From Ampullaceana balthica (taxonomy: Eukaryota; Mollusca; Gastropoda; Lymnaeidae): a stretch of 64,000 bases of DNA. The stretch lies in NCBI GenBank assembly GCA_944989445.1, contig CALYLW010000015.1, forward strand, positions 1,845,922 to 1,909,921. Reading direction: 5' to 3'. A program made the position numbers and the translations under genes. Within the stretch, counting starts at the first letter, position 1. Every line of letters begins with the position of its first letter. The notes below the pieces were generated by a model. It saw nothing but the letters and a program-made list of their open reading frames with translations. It had not been told where the DNA came from and did not search any database. Positions 1-12,899 of this stretch are shown here, one piece after another.

Positions 1-557
1 ACACATAGACAACATTTGACTTAACAATAACAAACACATAGACAACAGTTGACTTAACAATAACAAACACATAGACAACAGTTGACTTAACAATAACAAA
101 CACATAGACAACAGTTTACTAGACAATAACAAACACATAGACAACAGTTGACTTAACAATAACAAACACATAGACAACAGTTGACTTAACAATAATTAAC
201 ACATAGACAACAGTTTACTAGACAATAACAAAGACATAGACAACAGTTGACTTAACAATAACAAACACATAGACAACAGTTGACTTAACAATAACAAACA
301 CATAGACAACATTTGACTTAACAATAACAAACACATAGACAACAGTTTACTAGACAATAACAAACACATAGACAACAGTTGACTTAACAATAACAAACAC
401 ATAGACAACAGTTGACTTAACAATAACAAACACATAGACAACAGTTTACTAGACAATAAGAAACACATAGACAACAGTTGACTTAACAATAACAAACACA
501 TAGACAACAGTTGACTTAACAATAACAAACACTTAGACAACAGTTTACTTGACTGAT
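1..557. repeat. 33-bp minisatellite, about 17 units, runs off the window edge
   Basis: The unit begins acacatagacaacagttgac. A variant with gtttactag recurs every few units. Confidence 0.95.
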
Positions 558-781
558 CAAAAGATGAGGCGCCCGTTTTCACACGACTTCTCTGTTGACG
601 ATTTTAGTGAGTGGACATGCCGTGCGTTTGAGAACCAATGTTCGGCTACATTAAAAAATCTCTGCTTTATGTTTTTCTTTCATTATTGAGAGCTGATCTT
701 TAATTTCCGTATCTATGTTATTGTTGAATCTCTTGGATTCAGACAAGTGTTGTTGCTGTTATTAAAATGGAGAACAAAGTG

Positions 782-1032
782 TAGGTTGAACATGGTGTAA
801 ACAGTTGCATGTTGTAGATGTGTGGTTGAACTTGGTGTAAGTAGCTGTATGTTGTAGATGTGTGGTTGAACTTGGTGTAAACAGCTGCATGTTGTAGATG
901 TCTGGTTGAACATGGTGTAAACAGCTGCATGTTGTAGATGTGTGGTTGAACTTGGTGTAAACAGCTGCATGTTGTAGATGTGTGGTTGAACATGGTGTAA
1001 ACAGCTGCATGTTGTAGATGTGTGGTTGAACT
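782..1032. repeat. 40-bp minisatellite, about 6 units
   Basis: The unit contains gtgtggttgaacttggtgta, with cttggtg and catggtg variants alternating. Confidence 0.95.
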
Positions 1033-1392
1033 AAGAGATTCGTCAAGATGATGTTGGAATGCAGTCTTTATAAAGATCCGTCTATGGCAATGAATGGAAA
1101 GGAGGCACATTCAATACTAGACTCACCTGCATTTGTCTTGATCGCTCAGTGGTTAAGGGGGAATCACTGAACCTTTCACCCGTTCATCAGGGACTGATTA
1201 CTGCCCTCAACACAATGACGTAATGTCTACGCAAAAAAATAATCTCTAAATGAAGAAGCCTACACAAGTAAAGATGTTAGTCGCCCCCCCCCCGATAATG
1301 AATGCACTGGCACCCAATGTAAAGCTCTGGTCATATTTTGGTCATGTATCATGGGGGGGGGGAGTTATTACACAGGGGATCAAATTCAAAAC

Positions 1393-1648
1393 ACGGTGGT
1401 CGAGTGGCAGCGCGCTCGACTGGCGTACCTATGGTCACGGGTTTGAATCCTTTTGAAGGCAAGGATTTGTTCCCGGGGCGTCCCTGAGTCACCCAGCTAC
1501 GAATGTGTACCTAACACTAGTTAGGCGGTTGGGTAATGCGTGGAACCCACAAAGCCGTGGCCTGTGAATGCTGCATCACTTGCCAACAGATCATACGTCA
1601 TGGTCTGTGGACGCAATTATCTTCTGTAAAGATAAGATAAGATAACAT
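1393..1648 (+). repeat. tRNA-derived SINE with GATAA tail
   Basis: The 5' head has an A-box-like ggtcgagtggcagcgcgctc and a B-box GGGTTTGAATCC. A non-tRNA body follows and the copy ends in a GATAA microsatellite at about 1633-1648. This is the standard architecture of a tRNA-derived SINE. Confidence 0.7.
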
Positions 1649-2028
1649 TTGTGTAGGAATCGCTTATAAAGAGGGTGTGGTACAAACAGTAACTCATTGA
1701 AGTAACTCATGCAACTTTTTGGGTCTATTGACCATGACGCAAACATTAAGTAAGTCAATGAATAAAGTAATATTACTAGCTACGTCTATTGGCCATGACG
1801 CAAACATTAAGTAACTCAATGAAGAAAGTAATATTACTAGCTACTAGGTGACACGTCTTGGCCAGCATGCGTGTTATATTTATCTGTTGTTAAAGCTGAG
1901 CACTGGGGACGGTATATTGTAAGAAACACTGTCGTAACTTAATAAATGACACCAGAAAGTCATTGCACATACGCCTCCTACTAAATATTACTGTAATAGT
2001 ACGACTGAGCTCTATCAGATGGAACAGT

Positions 2029-2066
2029 TTGTTAGTTGTTAGTTGTTAGTTGTTAGTTGTTAGTTG
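2029..2066. repeat. 7-bp repeat, 5 units
   Basis: Perfect ttagttg units. Confidence 0.95.
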
Positions 2067-2431
2067 TGAAAAGTGCAACTATTCCTAATATAAACTAAAG
2101 AGGTATTGTCACACACTTTGAGATGCCTTCGCTGCATTTGAAATGTCCGACTTCCGGAATTATTTTATTTTTTTTTAATTATAAAAATGTAAGTTTACGT
2201 CGCTTCTTCTTAGAACACCCCACCCCCCCCCGTATCCCCCAGACTCAGACTTACACCACCCCCCCCCCGTATCCCCAGACTCAGACTTACGGTAAATCCC
2301 AAAAATCGATTCCCCCACCACCACCCCCCTCCAAACCCTGTGTACGTACCTACATTAAACAATCCAGCCGTCTGAGAGGCGAGGCTTATGACAGATTGAA
2401 TGAGACCGAGACTGGGAGGGAGTGAACAAAA

Positions 2432-2776
2432 ACTGTGTGAACTGAAGGCTGTGGCAGAGATGAGATTTGTGTGAACTGATGGCTGTGACAGAGATGAGAT
2501 TTGTGTGAACTGATGGCTGTGACAGAGATGAGATTTGTGTGAACTGATGGCTGTGACAGAGATGAGATTTGTGTGAACTGATGGCGGTGACAGAGATGAG
2601 ATTTGTGTGAACTGATCGCGGTGACAGAAATGAGATTTGTGTGAACTGATCGCGGTGACAGAGATGAGATTTGTGTGAACTGATCGCGGTGACAGAGATG
2701 AGATTTGTGTGAACTGATCGCGGTGACAGAGATGAGATTTGTGTGAACTGATCGCGGTGACAGAGATGAGCTTTGT
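2432..2776. repeat. 33-bp minisatellite, about 10 units in two blocks
   Basis: The unit contains gagatgagatttgtgtgaac. The first half carries ggctgtgac and the second half cgcggtgac. Confidence 0.95.
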
Positions 2777-3054
2777 CCATTCCATATTACAGTTTGTGAC
2801 ACCAAGCTTTCAAAGCTGGCATTGAACTATTAGGCCTGGCCTGGAACTGGCTCAATTTGTGACGTCATATCGGACAGCAGCGCTCGCCTACTTGAGGGAG
2901 TCTCGAACTGAGACGCCTGCTGCGTCGTTTATCAACAGCAATGTCGACGTTTGAGTCCGAGGCTAATTAACATTAGTTTGAATGTTGTCTCTCACTCCCG
3001 ATCTCTGGTATGTCCTGGTTTGTTGTGGTGAATAGCTGGTTGGAGCGCATCAAG

Positions 3055-3222
3055 CATGTGGTTGATGTGGTTGACGTGGTTGATGTGGTTGACGTGGTTG
3101 ATGTGGTTGACGTGGTTGATGTGGTTGACGTGGTTGATGTGGTTGACGTGGTTGATTTGGTTGACGTGGTTGATGTGGTTGACGTGGTTGATGTGGTTGA
3201 CGTGGTTGATGTGGTTGACGCT
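3055..3222. repeat. 18-bp minisatellite, about 9 units
   Basis: The unit is gttgatgtggttgacgtg, one unit altered. Confidence 0.95.
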
Positions 3223-3339
3223 ACTGCCTTGGAGAAGACCTATAGGGGATAACCTCAAAATAAACATGTATGTGTAGATTGCGGCCATCCTATTAAAACG
3301 TATTCTCGATGTGTTGCTTACACGTCTAATAGACGCGGA

Positions 3340-3442
3340 CTTGAGGCATGTCCCCAATGTATGAGGCCCCTGTGACTTGAGGCACGTCCCCAATGTCTGA
3401 GGCCCCTGTGACTTGAGGCACGTCCCCAATGTCTGAGGCCTC
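3340..3442. repeat. 36-bp repeat, 3 units
   Basis: The unit begins cttgaggcacgtccccaatg. Confidence 0.9.
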
Positions 3443-3569
3443 TGCACCAGCCGCGGTGGTTTCGAATGAGGAGGTTCAGTGGTGACCCCTCCTCCCCCAC
3501 CCCCCTATAGACCCAATGTTTTAGCAGTGATACCCACATATTTACGAGGCGCTGCGGGACCAAGTATAG

Positions 3570-3648
3570 ACATCGTGACATAGTTCTCAACATCTTGACA
3601 TAGTTCTCAACATCTTGACATAGTTCTCAACATCGTGACATAGTTCTC
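3570..3648. repeat. 20-bp repeat, 4 units
   Basis: The unit is tcttgacatagttctcaaca. Confidence 0.9.
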
Positions 3649-3793
3649 CTTGCTTGGATGACTAGGAGTGGATCACCGACAACTTCCGTCAGACCACACA
3701 TCACCTTCACCCCCAACCTCCACGGCCATTTTATCACCGTTGTCATTTTTCACACTCCATGTCTGCTGGTCAATTCTGTCTTACATCCGGTCA

Positions 3794-3977
3794 AAATGTT
3801 CCCTTTCAGCTGCGCGGCTACGCGGCGGGCAGATATTTGACCGACGCCGCGCAGTAGTTTTGAAATACCGCGTACCAAATTTTGTAAAATGTTGCACAAA
3901 AAATGGATGCTGTGCAACTTTGCACACGAGGTTTTTCACTTTGCACACGGTCAATCGAACCTTAGAGGGAACAATGG
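3794..3977. mobile_element. hAT-type MITE with AATGTTCCCT ends
   Basis: Inverted termini aatgttccct and agggaacaat enclose about 180 bases rich in GCGCGGC and tgcacac motifs. The same family recurs at 55580-55743 and, altered, at 38465-38682. No clean target duplication was found for this copy. Confidence 0.55.
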
Positions 3978-4052
3978 TCAGAATTACAACTCAAATAAAA
4001 TTATCCACGTTCACCCTGAAAATATTAATTCTGTTAGAAAATAGCGTCTATA

Positions 4053-4175
4053 TAGTACAAGAAATGCTATCTGAGACCCTGGCAGTGCAAGAAATGCTAT
4101 CTCAGACCCTGACAGTGCAAGAAATGCCTCCTGAAACCCTGACAGTGCAAGAAGTGCTATCTCATACCCTGAATC
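4053..4175. repeat. 30-bp repeat, 4 units, diverged
   Basis: The unit begins cagtgcaagaaatgctatct. Confidence 0.9.
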
Positions 4176-4847
4176 AACATAAGTCCTCCACCCCCGCCCC
4201 AATCTCTCCCACCTCCAAACGCAATTTGTGTAGAAGCTAATGCCCGTCAATGGGGCCCCTGTCGATCAGCTAATCCCCCAATGACATGATGGCTGATGGG
4301 AAGGCTTCACGGAATGACATCACATGAGCCGGCCCATGACATCAGTCCCGTCAAACTCGACTCAGATTGTGACCGGAATGACGGTCGGCGTGAAAACGTT
4401 GCCGGCCTAACACCCGGAGCTTAACCGTTGCCTCTATCTCAGGAATCCATTGCCTCCGGCTCTAATGTTAGATCTGCAAAGTGGACCATCTCCTTTGTCA
4501 GCCTGTATAAGAACCTGATCAAGCCTTCAGTGGTCTAACATTCCTCAAGGAAACAGTGCAGCCAGTTGTCTGGAAGCTAATTATGATAAAGTAAGGACAA
4601 TGAAAAGTACGTTTCGACTAAAGACATTCTCCGGAATGAAGAAAAGCACTGTACTTGTAAGACTGATCTTATAGTAAAAAAATTTGTGTCGCCGAGCTGG
4701 TCAAATGTTTGCATCAAACAGGTCAAGAACGTGCGTTTAATACGGAATACGATCTTTCCGAATTCTATAGGTCTTTTGACTGTCCACGCCAAACGGAATG
4801 AGAAAATTAATATAAAAAATGTATCATTACCACTCCTCAATGTTAAA

Positions 4848-5572
4848 GTGAACGTACTGGTCACACGTCTTCAAGAGTGAACGTACTGGTCACACGTCTT
4901 CAAGAGTGAACGTACTGGTCACTAGTCACACGTCTTCAAGGGTGAACGTACTGGTCACTAGTCACACGTCTTCAAGGGTGAACGTACTGGTCACTAGTCA
5001 CACGTCTTCAAGGGTGAACGTACTGGTCACTGGTCACACGTCTTCAAGGGTGAACGTACTGGTCACTAGTCACACGTCTTCAAGGGTGAACGTACTGGTC
5101 ACTAGTCACACGTCTTCAAGGGTGAACGTACTGGTCACTAGTCACACGTCTTCAAGGGTGAACGTACTGGTCACTAGTCACACGTCTTCAAGGGTGAACG
5201 TACTGGTCACTAGTCACACGTCTTCAAGGGTGAACGTACTGGTCACTGGTCACACGTCTTCAAGGGTGAACGTACTGGTCACTAGTCACACGTCTTCAAG
5301 GGTGAACGTACTGGTCACTAGTCACACGTCTTCAAGGGTGAACGTACTGGTCACTAGTCACACGTCTTCAAGGGTGAACGTACTGGTCACTAGTCACACG
5401 TCTTCAAGGGTGAACGTACTGGTCACTGGTCACACGTCTTCAAGAGTGAACGTACTGGTCACACGTCTTCAAGAGTGAACGTACTGGTCACTGGTCACAC
5501 GTCTTCAAGAGTGAACGTACTGGTCACTGGTCACACGTCTTCAAGAGTGAACGTACTGGTCACTGGTCAGTC
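4848..5572. repeat. 36-bp minisatellite with 29-bp variant, about 20 units
   Basis: The unit begins gtgaacgtactggtcactag. Outer units are 29 bp or carry ggtcac; the core is 36 bp with an extra 7 bases from a local duplication of agtcac. Confidence 0.95.
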
Positions 5573-6041
5573 TTCTACTTTAGTCAGACAATATGGCCAG
5601 CAAGGCCGTGTACTAGTCGTTACATATTTTGCATTACCAGATGTCCGTCAATTGTCCGGACATCAGAGGTTCCGGACCACCTCCCCTCGGGTCAGAATAT
5701 GGTCTCAGAAGAATTCCTGTCTGCCTACTTGACTACCACCACCTACGCTGTCTTACTGGCTCGCGCCACTCCAATCGTCCGATGGTCAGTTCTAAATGAC
5801 CATGGGATAAAAGGTATTAACCCTCCTGGCCATCCACGTCTCGACCAATGAGTTAACTAATGAAGGTCTTAACACATCTCCTTTTTCTTTCCTTCTACAT
5901 TCACCCCTCTGTCTACACTCAGCCCTCCTACAGGCATCACATACACGTTCAGCCACTCCTTATTCTCCATTTAGTCTTCCTTTTTCACTCACCCAAATTT
6001 TGCACCCACCCTCTCAATTTCAGCTACCGCCTTCTGTTTTA
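5573..6041. other. Unique-looking non-coding sequence
   Basis: No gene or repeat family recognised; short pyrimidine-rich stretches only. Confidence 0.4.
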
Positions 6042-6745
6042 GCATCCTTCTTCTCTAACCACCTCTACCTTCTCTAACCACCTCTACCTTCTCTATCCAC
6101 CTCTACCTTCTCTAACCACCTCTACCTTCTCTAACCACCTCTACCTTCTCTAACCACCTCTACCTTCTCTAACCACCTCTACCTTCTCTAACCACCTCTA
6201 CCTTCTCTAACCACCTCTACCTTCTCTAACCACCTCTCTCTAACCACCTCTACCTTCTCTAACCACCTCTACCTTCTCTAACCACCTCTACCTTCTCTAA
6301 CCACCTCTACCTTCTCTAACCACCTCTACCTTCTTTAACCACTTCTACCTTCTCTAACCACCTCTACCTTCTCTATCCACCTATACCTTCTCTAACCACC
6401 TCTACCATCTCTAACCACCTCTACCTTCTCTAACCACCTCTACCTTCTCTAACCACCTCTACCTTCTTTAACACTTTCTACTACCTCTAACCACCTCTAC
6501 CTTCTCTATCCACCTCTACCTTCTCTAACCACCTCTACCATCTCTAACCACCTCTACCTTCTCTAACCACCTCTACATTCTCTAACCACCTCTACCTTCT
6601 CTAATCACCTCTACCTTCTCTAACCACCTCTACCTTCTGTAACCACCTCTACCTTCTCTAACCACCTCTACCTTCTCTAACCACCTCTACCTTCTCTAAA
6701 CACCTCTATCTTCTCTAAAAACCTCTATCTTCTCTAACCTTCTCT
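6042..6745. repeat. 19-bp minisatellite, about 36 units
   Basis: The unit is cttctctaaccacctctac. The array has scattered single-base variants and a few shortened units, so it is older than its neighbours. Confidence 0.95.
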
Positions 6746-7035
6746 ACTACCCTTCTCATTGTAGCAACATTTTCAACCCACAAACGTAGCTTTTGATATT
6801 ATGTAATAATCAAAATTAGCTGTGCGGTAATTCTAAACTGCTGCGCGGCGTCCGTCAGATATCAGGGCGGTCCCGCAGCAGCGCTGCTTTTAGAGAAGAT
6901 TGCCCGTTACAGAACATTCTACGCTAGCAGTCGGCAGTTTACTAGGTCAAGCAAGGTGTCCAATTGCTACCGGCCACATGGCTGAATCCCCAAGTAACTG
7001 CTAATTTTATAAATCATTACGTGTCTCTTCACTGT

Positions 7036-7135
7036 CCACCAGCCTCACCCTTCCACCAGCCTCACCCTTGTACCAGCCTCACCCTTGTATCAGCCTCACC
7101 CGTCCACCAGCCTCACCCGTCCACCTACCTCACCC
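7036..7135. repeat. 17-bp repeat, about 6 units
   Basis: The unit is cagcctcacccttgtac with variants. Confidence 0.85.
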
Positions 7136-7152
7136 GTTTTGACGTCTCTACA

Positions 7153-7992
7153 CATCTAATGTATGTTGAATGTCTATTCGCATCTAATGTATGTTTAATG
7201 TCTATTCACATCTAATGTATGTTTAATGTCTATTCACATCTAATGTATGTTTAATGTCTATTCGCATCTAATGTATGTTTAATGTCTATTCACATCTAAT
7301 GTATGTTTAATGTCTATTCACATCTAATGTATGTTTAATGTCTATTCACATCTAATGTATGTTTAATGTCTATTCACATCTAATGTATGTTTAATGTCTA
7401 TTCACATCTAATGTATGTTTAATGTCTATTCACATCTAATGTATGTTTAATGTCTATTCACATCTAATGTATGTTTAATGTCTATTCACATCTAATGTAT
7501 GTTTAATGTCTATTCACATCTAATGTATGTTTAATGTCTATTCACATCTAATGTATGTTTAATGTCTATTCACATCTAATGTATGTTTAATGTCTATTCA
7601 CATCTAATGTATGTTTAATGTCTATTCACATCTAATGTATGTTTAATGTCTATTCACATCTAATGTATGTTTAATGTCTATTCACATCTAATGTATGTTT
7701 AATGTCTATTCACATCTAATGTATGTTTAATGTCTATTCACATCTAATGTATGTTTAATGTCTATTCACATCTAATGTATGTTTAATGTCTATTCACATC
7801 TAATGTATGTTTAATGTCTATTCACATCTAATGTATGTTTAATGTCTATTCACATCTAATGTATGTTTAATGTCTATTCACATCTAATGTATGTTTAATG
7901 TCTATTCACATCTAATGTATGTTTAATGTCTATTCACATCTAATGTATGTTTAATGTCTATTCACATCTAATGTATGTTTAATGTATATTCA
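7153..7992. repeat. 28-bp minisatellite, about 30 nearly identical units
   Basis: The unit begins atctaatgtatgtttaatgt. Only the edges differ (ttcgcat versus ttcacat). Confidence 0.97.
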
Positions 7993-8201
7993 CATCGGCT
8001 TCAATCATTGGAGCTAACTCTCCATTTCTTCACTGTTGCAAGCAACGATTACTTCCCCTAACACTTTACTGAAAAATCAACCCAAAAGAAACGAGTTTCC
8101 CTTTTGTCCAGATCACCGCACTGAGAAGCCAGGAATTTGATGAATTTGTTAATCCGCGGGATCGGGAAAGCAATTAAACAGCTAATTTCACAAAACTACC
8201 C

Positions 8202-8722
8202 GTCTCAGGTCAAGGACGGGCCTACAGCACATACTGGTCTCAGGTCAAGGACGGGCCTACAGCACATACCGGTCTCAGGTCAAGGACGGGCCTACAGCAC
8301 ATACTGGTCTCAGGTCAAGGACGGGCCTACAGCACAACCGGTCTCAGGTCAAGGACGGGCCTACAGCACATACTGGTCTCAGGTCAAGGACGGGCCTACA
8401 GCACATACCGGTCTCAGGTCAAGGACGGGCCTACAGCACATACTGGTCTCAGGTCAAGGACGGGCCTACAGCACATTCCGGTCTCAGGTCAAGGACGGGC
8501 CTACAGCACATACCGGTCTCAGGTCAAGGACGGGCCTACAGCACATACTGGTCTCGGGTCAAGGACGGGCCTACAGGACATGCTGGTCTCGGGTCAAGGA
8601 CGGGCCTACAGCACATACCGGTCTCAGGTCAAGGACGGGCCTACAGCACATACCGGTCTCAGGTCAAGGACGGGCCTACAGCACATACTGGTCTCGGGTC
8701 AAGGACGGGCCTACAACACATA
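8202..8722. repeat. 35-bp minisatellite, about 15 units
   Basis: The unit contains tcaggtcaaggacgggccta followed by cagcacatactgg; catactgg and cataccgg alternate. One unit is two bases shorter. Confidence 0.95.
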
Positions 8723-9814
8723 TTCCAAACGCGCTTCCAGAGGGTTTCAGGCCTAAAATTCTATCCAAATTGCATCCATTGATTTGAAGGGGGGGGGGTC
8801 AATGTGTGTGTAGGGTGGGGTGGGTGACACCATTTTATCATCCCGAGCAGCAATTCCTGCATGCATTTAGCACAGCAGGCAGCATGCACCTAGAACAGCC
8901 AACAGCATGCTCTGAGAAAAGCCAACCATGGCTAATCTATTGCTTTACAACCCTAGAGGTCATGGCTGCATTATAACTTTACATCCCCCCCCCCACAACC
9001 ATTCCCATGAAATCATAATGTTCAATATTTAGGGACAAGCACTTTGTTTAGATTATTATGTACTAGCGTGTATCTTCATCACTCGCTAATCAAACGTTAC
9101 AGGGAGACGGCATCTGAGAAATGATGGTGCCCATTAATTCCCTTTCTTAAGTCCGCGGCCAAACAATAATGAAAGTTTGAATTGCCAACTCGATCTGTCT
9201 CCCTGGAAGTGTTACGTCACACCGGCCAGATTAACATATAGATTGTCTGTGTTGCTCGGTGCCCTCCCTCCATGTTACAAACTGTAATGTGTTTAAGTCC
9301 TTCGCTAACGTCGTCATTACATCAACCTAAACGGGGCTCGTGGGAGGATCTGGCACAAGTGGATTCCGCGCAAAAGAGACGGAAAAGGGGAGGTAATGAC
9401 ACAAAAAATAAGGGGCAATAATCCACGATTTTTAAATTATTTTTTTTTCTAAAAATTTGGAGAAGTAGTAGTTATTTCCTAGTATATCCGTTGTTTTTTT
9501 TTAAACCGTGTTTTCGAACAAAACTTCCTTTTGATTATTTCAATGAAGTTAATATATTTGTGTCTGTAACATTATACTAGAAGCTCCCGGAGTGGAAATG
9601 GGTGGAGCTAAGAGCCAATCAAAACAACATTAACTTTAAAAGTCTGGTACAGCTAGTTATTACTTACTATATCTGATGCCCTTGTACAGCTTTATGCATT
9701 CTTTCTCTGCTTGGGCTTAAAATTGTCTCGGTCATTCAGAAAGGTTGTTGGTCACTTGTTTACTTTGATGCTTTGAGGCGTCACAAACCAGATGAATGGT
9801 GACAATATTAAATC
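8723..9814. other. Non-coding sequence without recognised gene
   Basis: Contains several C, G and T homopolymer runs and otherwise unique sequence. No open frame or RNA gene could be supported. Confidence 0.4.
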
Positions 9815-10898
9815 GCATGGCTGTAATGGGCCTCTGTGGGACAGTGTGACTGTAATGGTCCTCTGTGGGACAGTGGGACTGTAATGGGCCTCTGTGGGAC
9901 AGTGTGGCTGTAATGTGCATCTGTGGGACAGTGTGACTGTAATGCGCCTCTGTGGGACAGTGTGGCTGTAATGGGCCTCTGTGGGACAGTGTGGCTGTAA
10001 TGGGCCTCTGTGGGACAGTGTGGCTGTAATGCACCTCTGTGGGACAGTGTGACTGTAATGGGCCTCTGTGGGACAGTTTGACTGTAATGGGCCTCTGTGG
10101 GACAGTGTGACTGTAATGTGCCTCTGTGGGACAGTGTGGTTGTAATGTGCCTCTGTGAGACAGTGTGGCTGTAATGCGCCTCTGTGGGACAGTGTGACTG
10201 TAATGTGCCTCTGTGAGACAGTGTGGCTGTAATGCACCTCTGTGGGACAGTGTGACTGTAATGCACCTCTGTGGGACAGTGTGGCTGTAATGGGCCTCTG
10301 TGGGACAGTGTGACTGTAATGCACCTCTGTGGGACAGTGTGGCTGTAATGCGCCTCTGTGGGACAGTGTGGCTGTAATGGGCCTCTGTGGGACAGTGTGA
10401 CTGTAATGTGCCTCTGTGGGACAGTGTGGTTGTAATGTGCCTCTGTGGGATAGTGTGGCTGTAATGCGCCTCTGTGGGACAGTGGCTGTAATGCGCCTCT
10501 GTGGGACAGTGTGGCTGTAATGCGCCTCTGTGGGACAGTGTTCGACAGTGTGGCTGTAATGCGCCTCTGTGGGACAGTGTTCGACAGTGTGGCTGTAATG
10601 CGCCTCTGTGGGACAGTGTGGCTGTAATGCGCCTCTGTGGGACAGTGTGGCTGTAATGGGCCTCTGTGGGACAGTGTGGCTGTAATGGGCCTCCGTGGGA
10701 CAGTGTGGCTGTAATGCGCCTCTGTGGGACAGTGTGGCTGTAATGCGCCTCTGTGGGACAGTGTTCGACAGTGTGGCTGTAATGCGCCTCTGTGGGACAG
10801 TGTTCGACAGTGTGGCTGTAATGCGCCTCTGTGGGACAGTGTGGCTGTAATGCGCCTCTGTGGGACAGTGTGGCTGTAATGCGCCTCTGTGGGACAGT
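9815..10898. repeat. 29-bp minisatellite, about 37 units, with higher-order pairs
   Basis: The unit begins ggctgtaatgcgcctctgtg. In the 3' third some units carry an extra gttcgacagtgt, duplicated as a pair at about 10540-10580 and again at 10764-10810, a sign of block duplication. Confidence 0.95.
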
Positions 10899-11025
10899 TT
10901 CGTGGTAAAAAAACTCGTGGATACAAATAAATTATCTTATCAAAACAAGTATAATGACCAGTAGAGAAATGTTTGAATCTTATATTGTTTCGTTCCTTTT
11001 GTCGCAACGTTCCCTGGGATCATCT

Positions 11026-11406
11026 CCATACTTGCCGTGGGGTGGGGTGGTGAGAGATACAACTTGCCGTGGGGCGGGGTGGTGAGAGATACAACTTGCC
11101 GTGGGGCGGGGTGGTGAGAGATAAGACTTGCCGTGGGGTGGGGTGGTGAGAGATACAACTTGCCGTGGGGTGGGGTGGTGAGAGATACAACTTGCCGTGG
11201 GGTGGGGTGGTGAGAGATACAACTTGCCGTGGTGTGGGGTGGTGAGAGATACAACTTGCCGTGGGGTGGGGTGGTGAGAGATACAACTTGCCGTGGGGTG
11301 GTGAGAGATACAACTTGCCGTGGGGTGGGGTGGTGAGAGATACAACTTGCCGTGGGGTGGTGAGAGATACAACTTGCCGTGGAGTGGGGTGGTGAGAGAT
11401 ACAACT
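11026..11406. repeat. 32-bp minisatellite with shorter variants, about 12 units
   Basis: The unit begins acttgccgtggggtggggtg. Two units lack one ggggt. Confidence 0.95.
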
Positions 11407-11743
11407 TTTAAACACAAGAAATAACTCATTAGAAAATGAACTTTTAAACAAGACAAAAAAATCACACTCACAAACACACGCACAAACACACACACACCGA
11501 CACGCACACAGTGGATTTTAAACAAAGTAAAACGGAAATAAATCCTTGTTTGCAATTAGCATTAACAACAAAAAACTGCATGCGTGGATTTACAGAGGTC
11601 TTCCGATGTTTTCTTGTTGTGTCTGTTTTTTGTTATCATTTAGAGAGAGAGAGATATATATTTTCTGCTCTAGTTGAGCGGTCGATTTTTCTATTTGCGT
11701 TTTAATCAAAGTTTCATCATGGGAATTATATGTGGCGATACTT

Positions 11744-12060
11744 GAGTTATGTCTATCCCCATTCTGTTACGACATATGAGATGATACTTGAGTTATGTCT
11801 ATCCCCATTCTGTTACGACATATGAGATGATATTTTCTGTCTATCCCCATTCTGTTACGACATATGAGATGATATTTTCTGTCTATCCCCATTCTGTTAC
11901 GACATATGAGATGATATTTTCTGTCTATCCCCATTCTGTTACGACATATGAGATGATATTTTCTGTCTATCCCCATTCTGTTACGACATATGAGATGATA
12001 TTTTCTGTCTATCCCCATTCTGTTACGACATATGAGATGATATTTTCTGTCTATCCCTAT
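11744..12060. repeat. 42-bp minisatellite, 7 units
   Basis: The unit begins tctatccccattctgttacg. The first two units have a different tail (acttgagttatg). Confidence 0.95.
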
Positions 12061-12216
12061 CCCATCACGATACAATATATCCCTCGTGTTTTTTAGTTTC
12101 CTATTCAATAACCTTCCATATTCCTAATGGTGCCAAACCCGGAAGTGATGCTCTTGGCCCTGACAGAGATATTTGTGTCCTTGTACCAAATGTTGAAGAC
12201 GCGTATATTAAGACAT

Positions 12217-12365
12217 GAGTTTATACTCAGATTGATGGCTTCTACTGTGTTTATACTCAGATTGATGGCATCTACTGAGTATATACCCAGATTGATGGCA
12301 TCTACTGAGTTTATACTCAGATTGATGGCATCTACTGAGTTTATACTCAGATTGATGGCATCTAC
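12217..12365. repeat. 30-bp repeat, 5 units
   Basis: The unit begins ttatactcagattgatggca. Confidence 0.95.
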
Positions 12366-12594
12366 ATTTTTGAAACACAGTCCAACAGAAGCAAACAATT
12401 CACATGTTAGTGTGAGTATTTGTATAAATCATTAACATCTTATTTCTCTCTGTGCGTGCATGATTGTCCTGGTCAAGGCTTGTACTTTTAATCCCATTCC
12501 CGTTGCTATATTGGCTTCAGCAGCGTTGGCACACATTCGGATGTTCGATGACAAAAGGTGTTAACTTTGATTTAAAATATTTTATTTTCAAAAG

Positions 12595-12690
12595 TTACTT
12601 TGGATTCGAACCGCTTATCTGCGGTTGTCCCCCTCAGTTACTAGCAACGCTATTGAGCTGTGACGGTTTTGGGCCAGGAGCGCCTGCACG
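12595..12690 (-). repeat. tRNA-like SINE head, minus strand
   Basis: Read on the minus strand there is an A-box-like cagctcaatagcg, then GCGGTTCGAATCC as B box at 12600-12612. It is probably a SINE fragment. It lies just upstream of the decayed LINE. Confidence 0.4.
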
Positions 12691-12899
12691 GATTAGCAAA
12701 AGGTACCGCGAAGAACGTAATGGACGCCAGCTCTGAGGAAACCTTCCGGTGGGGGTTACGACCTAGGTGGTCATGGATGATCCTCCGCTTAGCGCGGTCC
12801 TAACCATAGAGACTCGTGTGCTTTGCCGGGGTGGCGCCGAAGTGGTAGCGAGTCGCAGCAGGGAAAATTCCACCCCTCCTTGTGAGGTCAGACAGCGTC

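Noticed and set aside
4906..5732. Repetitive frame VNVLVTSHTSSR
   Set aside because: The 36-bp array keeps one frame open. No similarity to any repeat protein I can name and no expression evidence.
1..8722. Regular direct repeats that resemble a CRISPR array
   Set aside because: The repeats are head-to-tail with no unique spacers and there are no cas genes. The DNA is eukaryotic.
8137..8787. 216-codon frame over the 35-bp array
   Set aside because: Repeat translation without a domain; the array is open in all three frames on this strand.
9752..11555. Histidine- and proline-rich frames up to 399 codons, minus strand
   Set aside because: Three frames are all open because the 29- and 32-bp arrays have no stop in any phase. 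No splice or start support.
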